From contig JARFXM010000006.1 of assembly GCA_029532625.1 (NCBI GenBank), forward strand, positions 62,001 through 126,000: a stretch of DNA of 64,000 nt. The letters are read 5' to 3'. Positions 32,551 to 44,124 of the stretch are shown here, piece by piece. Position 1 is the first letter of the stretch. Every line of letters starts with the position of its first letter. Below the pieces are notes generated by a model that saw only the letters and a list, made by a program, of their open reading frames with translations, was not told where the DNA came from and searched no databases. The stretch is from Lomentospora prolificans. Its lineage: Eukaryota; Ascomycota; Sordariomycetes; Microascales; Microascaceae. A program made the translations under genes and the position numbers.

Positions 32551-32980
32551 GGAACGTAATAATAATGTGGAATGATCGGGATTCTGGATCGGCTCTCCCA
32601 GTGAAGATGTTCCAAATGCTGCAATAACATAGAAACAACGCAGCGGCAGCGACTGCCTTCCATCTGGTCCAACGAGCCCTTGCAAGGTTAATCATGCCCG
32701 ATACCACCCCATGGCCTCGGTCGCTGGTGTTGCAGTTGCAATGTGGAAGCGAAAGAGACCAAAATTGGTCCATCCATATCATTGGCCGGTTCGGCCGGCA
32801 ATGTTTTGTTTTGATTCTCACGTGACCAATTATCTCAAGCGTTATTCTGTTGCCTATCCTCAGATCCTGCCAATTGGAGAGGAGGGATGAGAGTGCTAAA
32901 TTCATCAAATATATTTATAATCGATATTCCCTGAAACCCCATAGAACTTGAGAGTGTTGGTCAAGGTTATAGATTCCATC
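32551..32980. promoter_or_regulatory. Intergenic, kinesin promoter
   Basis: No gene. An AT-rich ATATATTTATAATC lies about 70 bases upstream of the kinesin ATG. Confidence 0.4.
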
Positions 32981-34944
32981 ATGGAGCAATTTTACCTGGA
33001 AAACGTGGCTCTCTACCAAACCCTCGTTGGGGCGTTAAAGCCACCGGCGGCGGGTCGCGATGCGGCCAAAGTGCCCACCAAAGCGGGCCATCCAGACATG
33101 GTGGTGGGGGCCAGAATCCGGCCGCTTTTAAACGAAGACATCGCTGCCGGCTTTCCTCGCGCCATATTCCCGCGTCCTGCCGATAGGAACCGTGTGGATA
33201 TTCACGATCTGTATAATCATCCGCGCGGTCGGCCTATCATCAAGGTTAGCGTTTACACGCCAAGTCTCTGCGTCCCGGGCTAACAGTGCACGTAGTCCTT
33301 CAATTATGAAGTCGATAGGCTTTTCGGGTCGGAGGCGACCACTGAAGAGATTTATGACAGTTTGGTGGCTGACTTGGTCCCGTTTGCATGGAATGGTGGC
33401 ATCGGCACGCTGTTTGCCTATGGCCAGACGGGATCAGGCAAGACATTTACCGTCAGCCGGCTCGAGCAATTGGCGGTAGATTCGTTGATGAATGGGACCC
33501 TTGGGGGCCAAAGACAGGTCCACATCACAATCATCGAGTTGGCGGGAAACACCGTCTACGACCTCCTCAACTCCCGCGAGCAGATATCTCTTCTCGAAGA
33601 CTCGTTTGGCGTGACCCACCTATCGGGGGCGAACGAGCACCCAGTACAGCACCGAGATGAGGTCATGGAGCTAATTGAGCGGGCGGCTTCCTTCCGAAGA
33701 ACAGCCCCGACTTTCAAGAACGATGCCTCCTCTCGCTCCCACAGCATATGCCGCATACGTATCGAAGACCCCTCTGCCGGTCAAGAAGGCCTCTTGTACC
33801 TCGTCGATTTAGCTGGTTCCGAAGTGGCCCGCGATAAGGCGGTCCACAAGGCCGATCGAATGCGCGAAGCCCGCGAAATCAATATCAGCCTATCTGTGCT
33901 CAAAGACTGCATCCGCGGCAAAGCCGAATGGGACGCCTCGCGCGGTGCCAAGGCGAAGCGGAAGAAGCCGCACATTCCTTTCCGGCAAAGCTCGCTCACC
34001 AAGGTGTTGAAGCACGTGTTTGATCCATCGGCGACACGGGCGTGCAAAACAGTCGTGATCGCCTGCGTCAACCCTAGTCTTGCGGATGTTGGCGCGACGA
34101 AGAATACACTTCGGTATGCCGAGATGCTGCGCGTTTTGGCGCCAGCGACGATTGTGACGGAGTCGAGGGCGATGGCGCCGGCCACTTGGACGAATGACGA
34201 ATTGAGGCAGTGGATCGTTGAGAATGTAGGTACAAAGCCCCATACACACTTTTTTCTGGCCTCTAACAATTATGATAGTCTGGCACGCCTTCCATCTCCG
34301 GAAGCTATGTTGCTCCCGTGGAATCTGGATCTCAATTCCTCAAGCTTTCGACGACAGAAATTGAGCGCCGAAGTTTGATGACACCCGGCGTGACACCGGA
34401 ACAAGCCCGAGCCATGCATGCGAAGCTGTGGCAAATGCACGTCGATTCCCAGCGAACAGGAGGCTCGTCAACCCCAATGGTGTCAAACTCGGGTGACTCG
34501 ACTGAGTTAAAGCACGTACAAAGTCAGACGGGCTCCAAAAGATCGTCAAGCCGCCCCGTTGATACCTCGGCTGCAAGGGTCCCCTTCAAAGATCGCATCC
34601 GTTCGGGCATGGTAGTCAGTTGGAGTGAAGTACCCAGCCGCCCGAATGCGAACACCTCGGCCGATCTGAACCTTGCCATTGTGCTATGCCCTGCCGATTC
34701 CAACACATGCAATGTAGCTGAGGTCCCTAAGACGGCGGTAAATCCTCAGAGTGCGGAACGCGCGAAATCGGGACCGCGCAAGAGTAGATCCCAGTATCTT
34801 TGCGCGCGAGTTGTACCTGGTTCTAGTGCTGGGGCTTATGAAGTGAGTCTGTGGGAGCAAGTAATTCTAGACGCGGACATGATGCAAAAGGAGGTGATTT
34901 TGGAATACGACGCGGGGACTAGATATTATTATATTTCAGTTTAG
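32981..34944 (+). CDS. Kinesin-like motor protein (KIF2/kinesin-13-like motor)
   Basis: 619 residues in three exons: 32981-33244, 33296-34225 and 34279-34944. The ATG at 32981 is used because upstream in-frame codons are not ATG. The motor domain occupies about 38-405. It begins VVGARIRPLLNED, has P-loop GQTGSGKT at 131-138, switch I NDASSRSH, switch II LVDLAGSE, and ends with FRQSSLTKVLKHVF and CVNPSLADVGATKNTLRYAE. A short N-terminal extension places the motor near the N-terminus. The C-terminal 200 residues are Ser/Pro-rich without a clear coiled coil, unlike transport kinesins. The DMVVGARIRPL start and DxYDSLV region resemble kinesin-13-type depolymerases, but subfamily assignment needs a tree. 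It is not obviously part of any metabolic cluster. Confidence 0.92.
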
Positions 34945-35267
34945 ACAGGACAAATTCATGATGATCAGTTTAGAGACATGTACTACCATGATGCACACGC
35001 TATCGCTGGCATTGTATCTACGATCCAGCTATTATAGAATCTCCACAGCATAGAACATAGCATAGACCACTCCTATAATTCCACCTAGTCCCACCTCCAC
35101 CCCTGGTCCTCTCTGTGCTAAACAAAGGGTCATTTAACTACAAATTACTTTTCAAGATTACACTAGAGATGCATGCTATACTCTCAGTCAAGGGCGGAAA
35201 CAGAATGTACTAATAAGGGGTAGGCAAGAAAAAGAGGCTGAGTAGAGGAATGAGGCAGAAGGTAGTG

Positions 35268-35450
35268 TCATTGTGGCCTCGGAGAGGGGAGAGGCATCTT
35301 GCCAACTACTAGGAGACCTAGTCATGGGTAGAGAGAGGGGTGCGCGAGGCAGGACCAGGTCTCATTGTGGCTTTGTCGAGGGGAAAAGCGTCCTGTCAAT
35401 TACTAGGAGATACTGGTACGGGAGAGAGAAGGGTGGGTGAGTATATAGGC
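35268..35450. repeat. Two-copy imperfect 94-bp tandem repeat
   Basis: Unit 1 begins TCATTGTGGCCTCGGAGAGG at 35268; unit 2 begins TCATTGTGGCTTTGTCGAGG at 35362. Both continue with ACTAGGAGA and end with GAGAGAG...GGGTG. The units differ by scattered substitutions, so the duplication is not recent. Confidence 0.7.
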
Positions 35451-35507
35451 TAGCCTCTGTTTTGTATTCCTCTCCCTTAATTCTCTTCCTCTGTCGTGCT
35501 CTTCCCT

Positions 35508-35551
35508 CTCACCTGATGCGGCCGCCATTTGTGGCTGGCGGCCGTGGTGAG
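35508..35551. repeat. GC-rich hairpin
   Basis: The arms CTCACC and CGGCCGCCA pair perfectly with TGGCGGCCG and GGTGAG around a short loop, giving 15 bp of stem with a small asymmetric bulge. It sits just after the tandem repeat in a gene-free region. Confidence 0.65.
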
Positions 35552-36010
35552 TGGGAAGAAATACATTATTGTAGCGCGAGCAGTGTCTTTATTCCCAATA
35601 GCACCAATCGAGTTTCAGTTCTTTGCATGTTAAAGTCTTGAGCTTCTCTCAAGATGGCTTCGCCGTGTAAAAGTACATTAAGTAGCCTAGCACGCGCTGT
35701 AACAAAACACAGTCTTAGGCGATATCATCCTCGTGATTTTGCTGCGGATGGCGGTTCTGCGGGCCACGAAGTTGGCGCTTCGCCTCGAACAATTATGCAT
35801 AAAAATCCTTTGCGCGGTTGCGTCCATGACCAGCAACCAACGACCGTTTCATATTACGGCGGAGGATTAGGCTCCTGAATTCCAATCCTTCCAACATTGG
35901 ATTGAGGGGTATATTATGTCTGATGTCGGGCGATCTCCGTGCATCTCTAGAGTTCCCACTTCATTGTTCCGCAACCTCCTCTAAAGCAGTTTCTTCAAAA
36001 TCGAATCATC

Positions 36011-37092
36011 ATGGGGGCCCTGACCATTTTAGACAATATCATCCGGATGTATGTCAACCTGGCGCCGAGATTCAGTCCATGTCCTACGCTGATTGGGTTG
36101 ACCATCTTTTGCTAACGGGTTCGCGTGTATGGCAGGATTCTGCTCATCGCTAGCATTCTTTCGTATTATCCCCAAATGCGGAAAATAATACTCTGCAAAG
36201 ATTCCGCTGGCGTCTCTCTCGCGTACTTGCTTCTATGCTGTATAGCGGCCATGGACCACGTCACGTCGTACTCTACCTTTTTCCTGTTCAACTTGGGCAA
36301 GGGCACTCCGGTATCGAACCCTCCAGATTTTGGCGATTGGGTGAATTATATCCAAGTATTTGCGGTCTTCGTCGTCACGAGTTTTTTGTACGTATCGCCG
36401 TCAAAGAATTTTGGCTTCTCGGGGCATCAGGGATCTGCTAACGAGCCGGCCAAAATGGCAGACTTTTTCTGGCTATGTGCTACCCGCCAAGACGAATGTT
36501 TGAAAAGATTTCCTCCGTTATCACCTACTTGTTTTTTACCTGTGTTTTGATTCTCCCCGTTATTTGGGTTCTCTCTACCCCGTGTGAAGACAGACACAGT
36601 AAATTTTGGGTTGGGTTTGTTAACATATGGTGGCTCCATTTGTGGTACGTCCTCTGGCTCGTTTCCCTCGTCATATTGCCGCTCTCGCTTTTCTGTCAGT
36701 GGCTCGTCATGCATGGCAAGCCCGTTCCACAAAGCCTCAGCGTCCGCGGCCTTGGAGCACAGGCAATCATATTCACACTGCTTGGCATTTCATGGACGTG
36801 GAGGATGGATGTGTCCCGGGAAGCCGCCGACCCTACAGGAGATGACGGAAGAGGGTTGGAAAGGTGGTGGTATTGGTATATCTCTTCGGCGTACCTTGTC
36901 ATAAACCATCTGCTCTTCGGCGCCATCCAGGGACTACTCTATGGATACGTTTGGTTGTGGAGGCGTGGAGAAGCAAAGCTATCATCTAGGAACAGGGCTC
37001 AAGGCGCTGAGGCCTTGGACGACGAGGGGATCCCTTCCTTGGACGAGACAAGCCCTCTGTTGGATCAATCCAGGCCATTATTGGGAGGGTAG
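36011..37092 (+). CDS. PQ-loop repeat membrane protein
   Basis: 306 residues in three exons: 36011-36048, 36136-36387 and 36462-37092. The tiny first exon (MGALTILDNIIRM) ends at GTATGT and joins ILLIASILSYYPQMRKI, giving the first PQ-loop with its Pro-Gln dipeptide. Seven hydrophobic segments are visible, for example GVSLAYLLLCCIAAM, VFAVFVVTSFLLFLAM, LFFTCVLILPVIW and LWYVLWLVSLVILPLSLF. The C-terminus carries a dileucine-like acidic tail (ETSPLLDQSRPLL) typical of vacuolar sorting. PQ-loop proteins move cationic amino acids or cystine out of vacuoles; the substrate is unknown here. Introns have CTAAC branch sites. Confidence 0.82.
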
Positions 37093-37853
37093 AATGCGTT
37101 CCTCCCAGTTTTGCTAATATTCGACTGTCTTCCCTGAGGGGTTCCCATGCCAGATTGTCCTGGGTAATACAAGCCCTCTATTTGCCCAGGTTCACAGTTG
37201 AACCCTTATTTCAGTGGATTATTGATCCTACCAAATGACGTGCCCTAGATCTATATACTGTTTGGTCTCATTGTAGAAGAGTCTATGTTATGTAGAGAAC
37301 CGTTGGTCCTTGTAACTTAGTTCGCGAGGAGTCAGGTAGTTCTTTGTGCTCTGTCCCACTTCCCCGGACTTTCCCCAAGGCATGGTGGGCAACTTGTGAT
37401 ACAGTATCATCGGTAAGAAGTAATCTTTGAGAAGGCCCGAGAGAGTTCAACATAATATAGACGTGCCTGGTTAAATTAACTGTCATGACATGAACCAGTC
37501 ATGATGTCCAAAGGAAAAGAATCCTATTACATGTTACTGGAAAGGCCCACCAGATAACTGCAAGTCGGACAAATAAAATCACCGATTACACTTGTTGTGT
37601 GCCTTGATCGGGTCCTCATGGTGGCTTTTATTAATAGATCGTACCAAGACGGATCCCGGCAGTTTTGCTGAATAGGGTGAACACTTGTATGTAAGAGGAG
37701 CTATGGGCAGGCAGTCATCACGGATCAGCGTTACCCCGTGGGGTAACAAAGCGAACAACTATAAGTATCGAGGAGGGCATGCATTTCGTCAAACAAGGCC
37801 TACGTCGAGCAACAACGTCTATTGTCAACCTAGCCGTCACATATTCCTCCATC
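37093..37853. other. Intergenic
   Basis: No gene. A CTATAAGTA element near 37758 lies about 95 bases upstream of the small secreted protein gene. Confidence 0.4.
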
Positions 37854-38225
37854 ATGCGTTTTTCCCTCGTCGCGCTCGTCGCTTCCGCCACAGCCGTCCT
37901 TGCGGCACCTGCTCCCGAATCCGACACAAACCCGCTTGGAGCCCGTGCCGTAATAATCTGTGACCGCACGGAGAGTACGAACTCATGCCCGGCCGACTGC
38001 CTTAGATCCTACGGCGGCACCCAAATGAACTGCCACAAGTCTTATGTATGTCCTTTACTGTATAAGTTTCCATCCAGCTAGCAGTTATGGTAATACGATG
38101 ACAAATTTGCCGATACCTGTTGGGTGATGACTTATCCTTACACCGCTAACTTCTGGATGTATCAGTGCGGCCAGACCTCAGTAACGGGGGCGGGGAGGTG
38201 TGTATGCAAATGCACCTATGGGTAA
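37854..38225 (+). CDS. Small cysteine-rich secreted protein, defensin-like cysteine spacing
   Basis: 83 residues in two exons, 37854-38045 and 38166-38225, with a GTATGT donor and a CAG acceptor. The signal peptide is MRFSLVALVASATAVLAAPAP. The mature part has eight cysteines. They include CPADC (C-x3-C), a lone C then C around the intron (NCHKSY|C), and a terminal RCVCKC with two C-x-C steps. C-x3-C combined with C-x-C is the hallmark of the CS-alpha-beta fold of defensins. A propeptide-like segment (residues about 20-32) separates the signal from the first Cys. It may be an antimicrobial peptide or a host-directed effector; neither is shown. The second exon is too short to be seen by simple ORF calling. 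Confidence 0.72.
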
Positions 38226-39410
38226 ATAAATATCCATGCAAACTGCGTAGCTGGGCTTTCTTATTATACTGGGCCTCGACGAAAATGGAAAAGATTGTCG
38301 GCTTTGTGTTGCTACTCGTGATTTCATCGCCCTCTCTCCTACGTTGACTTTATAGGCGTGCTCATGATAACGTCGGTAGCATGATCTCAACGCAACTTCT
38401 AAAAAAACAGCACTTTTTCCTCAATTAAAGCTAGCGTCCGCTCCGGTCTGGTGGAGGTGAGGCTCGCCGGAGGACGAGAAGAGCACTTTGAGGGTTATAG
38501 CAGACGATATATCATTCTACCGAAGTTTATTTACATCTAGCCACGCCAGACCCGTCAGACCTTTCATCATATTCAAGTGCTGTAAGAAAATGAAAATGAA
38601 ATGAAAGTAAAAAAGCAAAGTAAAGTATAATATGGCTGGTACATACAGTTCAGAACTGGGCAAAAGAAAATCCAATTATTTCGCTATTATACTAATACCG
38701 AAATAGATGAGAGAGAAGAAGAGGGCAAAAAGCGGCGACCAGAATGTGCTTGCAGGTAGGTACTGACTTCAAGCACTGTATTTAGTACCCAGCAAACATT
38801 AAGCAGGACGTGTTTGCCATCTCTGGGCCGTCTAGCCCCTGGTTGCGGGTCTTCTTGCCTCTTCCGGCCAACGCATTTTGTACCTATGTGCCCAGAACAA
38901 GAATACCAGGCGACAACTACCCCTTGCAGTAGACCAGTCGATGGCAAGAGAAACGCGTATCTGGTGGTTGTGGGTCGTTTAAGCATCATACCGATAATAC
39001 CCGACTTTCAAAGACATAACAGACCTCATCATGTGGATTTTCGAAGTAAGCAGGGAGAAATGAACATTGGAATGGGCAGGTCGAGAGTCCAATCTGAATG
39101 AATGAGAGGCATGGCAGCTATATCGTGTAACACAAACTCCTCACTATCCCTCCAATGAGCTAACGACACGGAGCCAGCTATGAATACTGCATTTTTGATC
39201 ATGAGCTCAAGAATCCTTGCTCAAAAGCTTCGTCCATATCACAGCAAAGCTTTTGATCATGCTGCCGATAGTCTCGACGAGATATTATATATCGTCCCAT
39301 TCCGCAAAGGTCATGTTCCGCACTCACAGAGTTAATATTACGGGGCGTGGAGTATACCTTGAGAGTCTTACAACTAAGAACGCAGCGTCAACAGCCTCGC
39401 TGCCACAGAT
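38226..39410. other. Intergenic
   Basis: No gene, RNA or repeat was recognised in 1.2 kb. Confidence 0.4.
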
Positions 39411-40091
39411 ATGTCCAATTTCTTGGACCTCCCCCGCGAACTTCGTGATCAGATATATGAGCTTTGTCTGCTGCAGCAAGAACCTCTTGACCCTTGGATG
39501 GATTATTACAGCCAACGACAGGAGTCTACTATTGGGCTCCTTCGCGCGAGCAAGACCGTCCACCATGAGGCCAGCACGATGTTTTACGCCCAGAATTGCT
39601 TCGACTTTACAACGGCCACTTCTGAGGACATAGCCTTATTCTTAGGGACAATCGGCCGCAACGCAGACTATATCCGACACGTCCGCGTCAGCTTCCCAGA
39701 GTTCCTCTATCTAGACCCCGGTGATGTCTGTCTCAGTGGCAGTGACATTAGCATCCTCGCGAGCATCCAAAGCCGCTGCCCCAATTTGACCACGCTTACG
39801 ACATCCCGGTATAGCACGAATATCACAGAGCTTAGGCTCGATGCGCTAGACTACCCCAAGATCGTTGCTGAGGCATTGAAGCTTGTCGATACTCACTTCA
39901 GAGCTATCAAATCCCTCCACGAGATTATTATTGAGTTGTACGAGAACAGCCCGAATGACCATACGAGAAGGAAAATGGAGAGCCATGGATGGACAATCAG
40001 CACTGCAGAAAATATGGATGAGGAAGAAGTCGACAAGAACAGTTGGAGCGACCTTGAACTTCATGATTATAGCTATGGATGGCTATTATGA
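39411..40091 (+). CDS. F-box/2EXR-like domain protein
   Basis: Intact single-exon gene of 226 residues. The start MSNFLDLPRELRDQIYELCL is the LPxELRxxIYxL motif of fungal F-box-like / 2EXR proteins. It is followed by IGLLRASKTVHHEASTMFYA (the LLxxSKxxxxEAxxxFY block of the family). The rest resembles a short leucine-containing region, and the C-terminus is acidic. Such proteins are abundant and rapidly diversifying in ascomycetes. The N-terminal motif may bind Skp1, in which case it would choose substrates for an SCF ubiquitin ligase, but this is not established for the family. Confidence 0.85.
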   Translation: MSNFLDLPRELRDQIYELCLLQQEPLDPWMDYYSQRQESTIGLLRASKTVHHEASTMFYAQNCFDFTTATSEDIALFLGTIGRNADYIRHVRVSFPEFLYLDPGDVCLSGSDISILASIQSRCPNLTTLTTSRYSTNITELRLDALDYPKIVAEALKLVDTHFRAIKSLHEIIIELYENSPNDHTRRKMESHGWTISTAENMDEEEVDKNSWSDLELHDYSYGWLL

Positions 40092-40416
40092 CGATGGTGA
40101 TCACGATTATGATCGTGATATCAACAATGACGGCGACTTTCGGAGGAGGGCGGCGGACTAGATTCATCACACCCATTTACTAAAGCAACGGTTGTGAAGG
40201 CGCTCTTTACACTACCAATAAAGACTTGAAAAGTGGATTAGTAGCTAGATTTAAGTCGTTTATGTTATTATGCTATTTTAAAATAATGCTTTAGAGGTAA
40301 ACGCTGATGGAAATGCAGAGCTAAAGTAGTGGAAACCTTAGGTTATTGTCACCTCGATATTAGATAGCCATGTTGAAACAGAGGAGCCTAAACTACTCGT
40401 CACTTTCATCCTAAAC
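40092..40416. other. Intergenic
   Basis: No gene was recognised. Confidence 0.4.
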
Positions 40417-40957
40417 TTAATCCCCGTCTTCACCTTCATCTCCATCCTCACTTTCATCATCATCTCCCCCTGATGCGCTGCTCATCCTCTCCTTTGCCCT
40501 TGCATCCTGATGCCTCACCACCCCACACTCTCCTCCGCCTCTTCCATCTCTTTTTCCCACGTTTCAATGTACTTCCCGTCTCCAGTCTTTCCAACAAAAC
40601 GTACGTCGCCCATCAGCGGATCGAGATAGGAATCTCTATCCCATTTTGGGACGAGCAGCCACTCGTGGCTCTTGTCGCGGAGGAGGCCTCTGATGATTGG
40701 CAATTTGAGCTTCTCTTCGTCGAGTGGCCGGAGGCAGTCATATCAAAACGCCTTTTTCGTAGAAAATCATGCAAAAGTTGAACGGCGTCTCAGAGTCCTA
40801 TGTCTTACCGCATTCGACATCACATACGGGTCAGAAGAGCGAGTTTGATTTATAATGCGTAAACTCACCCAGTCGGGGTTTCACTGTCTTGAGAAGCAGT
40901 GACATGCTCGTCGTTCTTGTCGTCATCGTTGGCTGCATCCGAGAGACTTCTCTCCAT
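40417..40957 (-). pseudogene. Probable decayed gene with acidic tail, family unknown
   Basis: A protein-like reading begins MERSLSDAANDDDKNDEHV at 40957 and reaches a GTGAGT donor after ETPTG. It resumes as LDEEKLKLPIIRGLLRDKSH, EWLLVPKWDRDSYLDPLMG, KYIETWEKEMEEAEE, and then, one frame away, ends with the acidic SSASGGDDDESEDGDEGEDG and TAA at 40417-40419. A stop (TGG TGA) separates the last two blocks, and no intron of reasonable length fits there, so one indel is implied. The 5' part may extend upstream through further stops. I recognise no domain. Confidence 0.4.
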
Positions 40958-43133
40958 CTCAGTAAAGACGAAGTCGAATTACCATTCCAGAGTGAGTAAT
41001 TAGGGCTGTATCCTTGTTAATCCCGGCGATCAATTCCTGGCTGAGATTTCGCTCTGGCTCACTCTCGAAGTCAAGCACCCAGCTTCTGACGTTCGTTCCG
41101 GCAACCTTGGGCAAAAGGATGGAAAATGCAGCCAGCCAAGGCATTCAGCCCGTCTCAGACTTTCAGCATCACGCCGACCTCTTATCTTCACCACAAGTAT
41201 ATTTGGGTGAGAAAACTGTCGGACGTTTTGATCTTTGCTGTGATAGTTTCACGGTGCCTAAACGACCACCGCTTTCTCATTCGCGGCTGGCAAAGAGGGA
41301 ACTTCTCCTGCGCATTGCTAGCTTTCAACAAGTCTCTCAGTTGCGACTCAGTTGAAAGGTGGTTCAAGGCTAGACTAAGGCCAGCAGCATGCCGCTAATT
41401 GCGCTATTCCCCGAAACCACGGCCGCGTCAAATGTGGACTTGGGGATATTACTACCCTTAATCTTCTAATGGTCTCGCCTGTGTGTATCGCTAGGAGTGC
41501 TGTTATCGGCCGAATTTATATGTTTCCATTTCACCCCATTGCTCCATTTCGTGGCCGATGCAAATGGCAGCCGCCTAACACGAATACTGGCATGATGCGC
41601 CAGCTTGCCTCGGAAAGATACAAGTGACTTGGCGATCTAAAATGCCTGTCCATTTCAAGAACCACAAATACAACTAAGGAATAGGTATTGTGGGAATAAT
41701 ATTAGTTATTCTACTCAGAGAGGATGACGGCAAAATATTGCAATTGGGCCCGTAACGCTTCAACCGAATGATGCGAGGTGCTGCCATAGGGGTATTGTCT
41801 TAACCCCGAGTAGCATGTTTCGGTTAGTCCAAGAACATAAATTATCCGAGATTCTGATAGTTGCGTGCATCGGTTGGTAATTTCAGCGGTGCTCGTCGCA
41901 AGAACGTAATACATTAATACAAGGCGTGTCGAGGTGTCAGCTCACGAATGGTGTCCATTGAGTTCGCAAGATCCTAAGAATCCTCAGCCTCGGGTTTCAC
42001 ACCACAAAATTATCTTTCTCAGCGCGGCAGTAATGCCTTGGAACGGCGTTCTATCGCAGAAAAAGAGACACTAAGTATACTACGGCAAACTAGCCTTTTG
42101 TTCGCCATTTATCACGGGCATGTCCTGTTTATGTAGGCAGAGACTTCACTTTGAAAATCGTGAGCAGTAATAGGGGAAGGGGCAAGAGAAGGTTTAAGCC
42201 TCGCTAGTGTGCGCGCGTAGTCACGACGCAAGACGTTGCAATTCGGTAGAAAATCCGAGAGCCAGCTGTTCGCAAATTGCGAACTTGGCCAGCCAGTAAT
42301 ACCAAGCGGTTATCGCAATTTCGTTTTATTGAATTAGACATACACTAGAAGGGTTTGTTCTGACTGTTCCACCTCTTTGTGGCCCAGACATTTACCTGCA
42401 TCAGCGCCGTAGGCCAAGTTTAACCCATCGCAATCGCGTCCTCGCGCGCCCACGATCACAAGGAACTATATTGCTTGCTTGCTATTAATTAATGCTCGAT
42501 CCCCGCGCTCCTATTGGGGGCAAAGCACGTTCGGCCGCGCACTTTGCCAAAATAGTCAGCAATCTGTGGCAACTACGGCCAGGGTCGGCCAGGGTCGGAC
42601 ACCGATGGGCCTGTGATTGGTCAACTCGGCCTTTTGAATGCGGGGCGAAGTAGGTCAAGATGCGAATGGGTTGGAGTATTAAAAATTGCGATGCCAACTT
42701 ACAAATCCACGTCTGCACCCAGAGCTTTATGCTTTCCAGGGTTGATCATGGCTCCTTCCGCGCCACGATCATATGCTTCACCACGTTCATTTGTAATGTA
42801 ACATTTTTCCTGTAATTTACATGTGTGGAATTCACCACTGGTTAGGGATATAAGATCGAGCTGTCAACTTCCATCTAGAAGAGTTTTCATTTTCTAGCCA
42901 TCGCCTTCACAATTTCGTCGTGCATTCTAAGATCTCAATCACTCACTATTATTACTCCCATACTCAACACATAAGCTAACCCAGTGCCAATTCTCACCAT
43001 CTAATCATACCCACCCTATTGCCATTCGGCTCACCCCGACTGCTAGCCATACAAGTCCACAAACACCTGCCTTCCTCACTCGATAAACATTGAATTCTGT
43101 ACCAAGACGTATTCATCAGCTCCCATAGTCACC
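40958..43133. other. Gene-poor stretch of 2.2 kb
   Basis: No supportable gene. A perfect 8-bp inverted repeat GTTCGCAA-A-TTGCGAAC lies at 42268-42284. The last 300 bases, pyrimidine-rich and poor in G, look like the promoter and leader of the NmrA-like gene. Confidence 0.4.
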
Positions 43134-44124
43134 ATGTCGCGAGCAATTCTCGTTTCCGGTGCCACTGGCAAGCAAGGCGGTGCCCTCGTCAACACCTTGA
43201 TCCAGGAAAACGCCCCCTTTGAGATCCTCGCCCTCACCCGTGATGCAACCTCGGCTTCTGCGCAGAAACTGGCGAAGAAGTCTCCCAAAATCAAGCTCGT
43301 CCAAGGTGACTTGTCCAATATCGATGCAGTTTTTGCCGCGGCCAAAGAGGCCACAAGTCTTCCGATCTGGGGCGTCTTTTCTGTACAGGTATGTCGATCG
43401 GACTCTCGCCGTGTTCCCGGAACGACGAGTATTAATACTAACCGCAGAGTAATAATAGGTTGCTTTTGGATCGAAGCAGGCCGATGCTGAACTCACGCAA
43501 GGCAAGGACCTAATCGATGCGTCCATCAAGGCTGGCGTCAAATTCTTCGTCTACTCTTCCGTCGACCGCCACGGCGACGCCTCGTTCCAGAACCCCACTG
43601 ACATCCCGCACTTCCGACACAAGCACGAGATCGAGAAGCACTTGGTCGAAAAGACAAAGAATGGAGAAATGGACTGGACTATCCTGCGACCTGTCGCCTT
43701 TATGGAGAATTTTACCGACAATTTCTTGGGCCGGGTCTTCGTCACCGCGTGGAAGGTAGCTATCAAAGAGAAGCCCCTCCAACTGATCGCTGTTCCCGAC
43801 ATTGGCGTCGTGGCGGCAAAGGCATTTTTGCACCCTGAGGACTTCAAGAATCGCGCCATCTCTCTTGCCGGCGATGAGCTTACCTTGGAAAAGGCCAACC
43901 AGATCTACAAGAAGCACAGCGGCCAGGAGTTCCCAACCACGTTTAGGTTCCTGGCCAGTTTGATCATGTGGAGCATGAAGGACTTTGGCTACATGTTCAG
44001 GTGGTTCTACGATGTCGGATACGCTGCGGATATTGAGGATGTGAGGAGGATCCACCCTGGCCTCAAGGACTTTGAGACCTGGCTGCTGAACGACAGCGAG
44101 TTTGCCAACAAGATCAAGAAGTAG
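43134..44124 (+). CDS. NmrA-like NAD(P)-binding protein
   Basis: 306 residues in two exons, 43134-43388 and 43459-44124 (GTATGT donor). The N-terminal Rossmann motif is ILVSGATGKQGGALV (glycines at about 9-16), followed by ALTRDATS and VQGDLSNID. The middle has VKFFVYSSVDRHGD, and WTILRPVAFMENF is the usual block after the active-site region. Proteins of this family are atypical short-chain dehydrogenases. Some are redox-sensing regulators like NmrA; others reduce isoflavone- or phenylpropanoid-type substrates. The full set of YxxxK residues is not obvious, so a sensor role is possible. The ATG context CACCATGTCG is good. Confidence 0.9.

Larger units (their letters stand above)
34945..36010. 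other. Intergenic, repeat-bearing
   Basis: No supportable gene over 1.07 kb. It contains a 94-bp imperfect tandem duplication (35268-35450) and a strong hairpin (35508-35551), followed by pyrimidine-rich sequence. An open frame from the ATG at 35654 (74 codons) has no recognisable features. Confidence 0.4.

Noticed and set aside
42268..42284. Perfect 8-bp inverted repeat GTTCGCAA/TTGCGAAC as an operator
   Set aside because: Far from any gene start (over 850 bases) and short enough to be chance.
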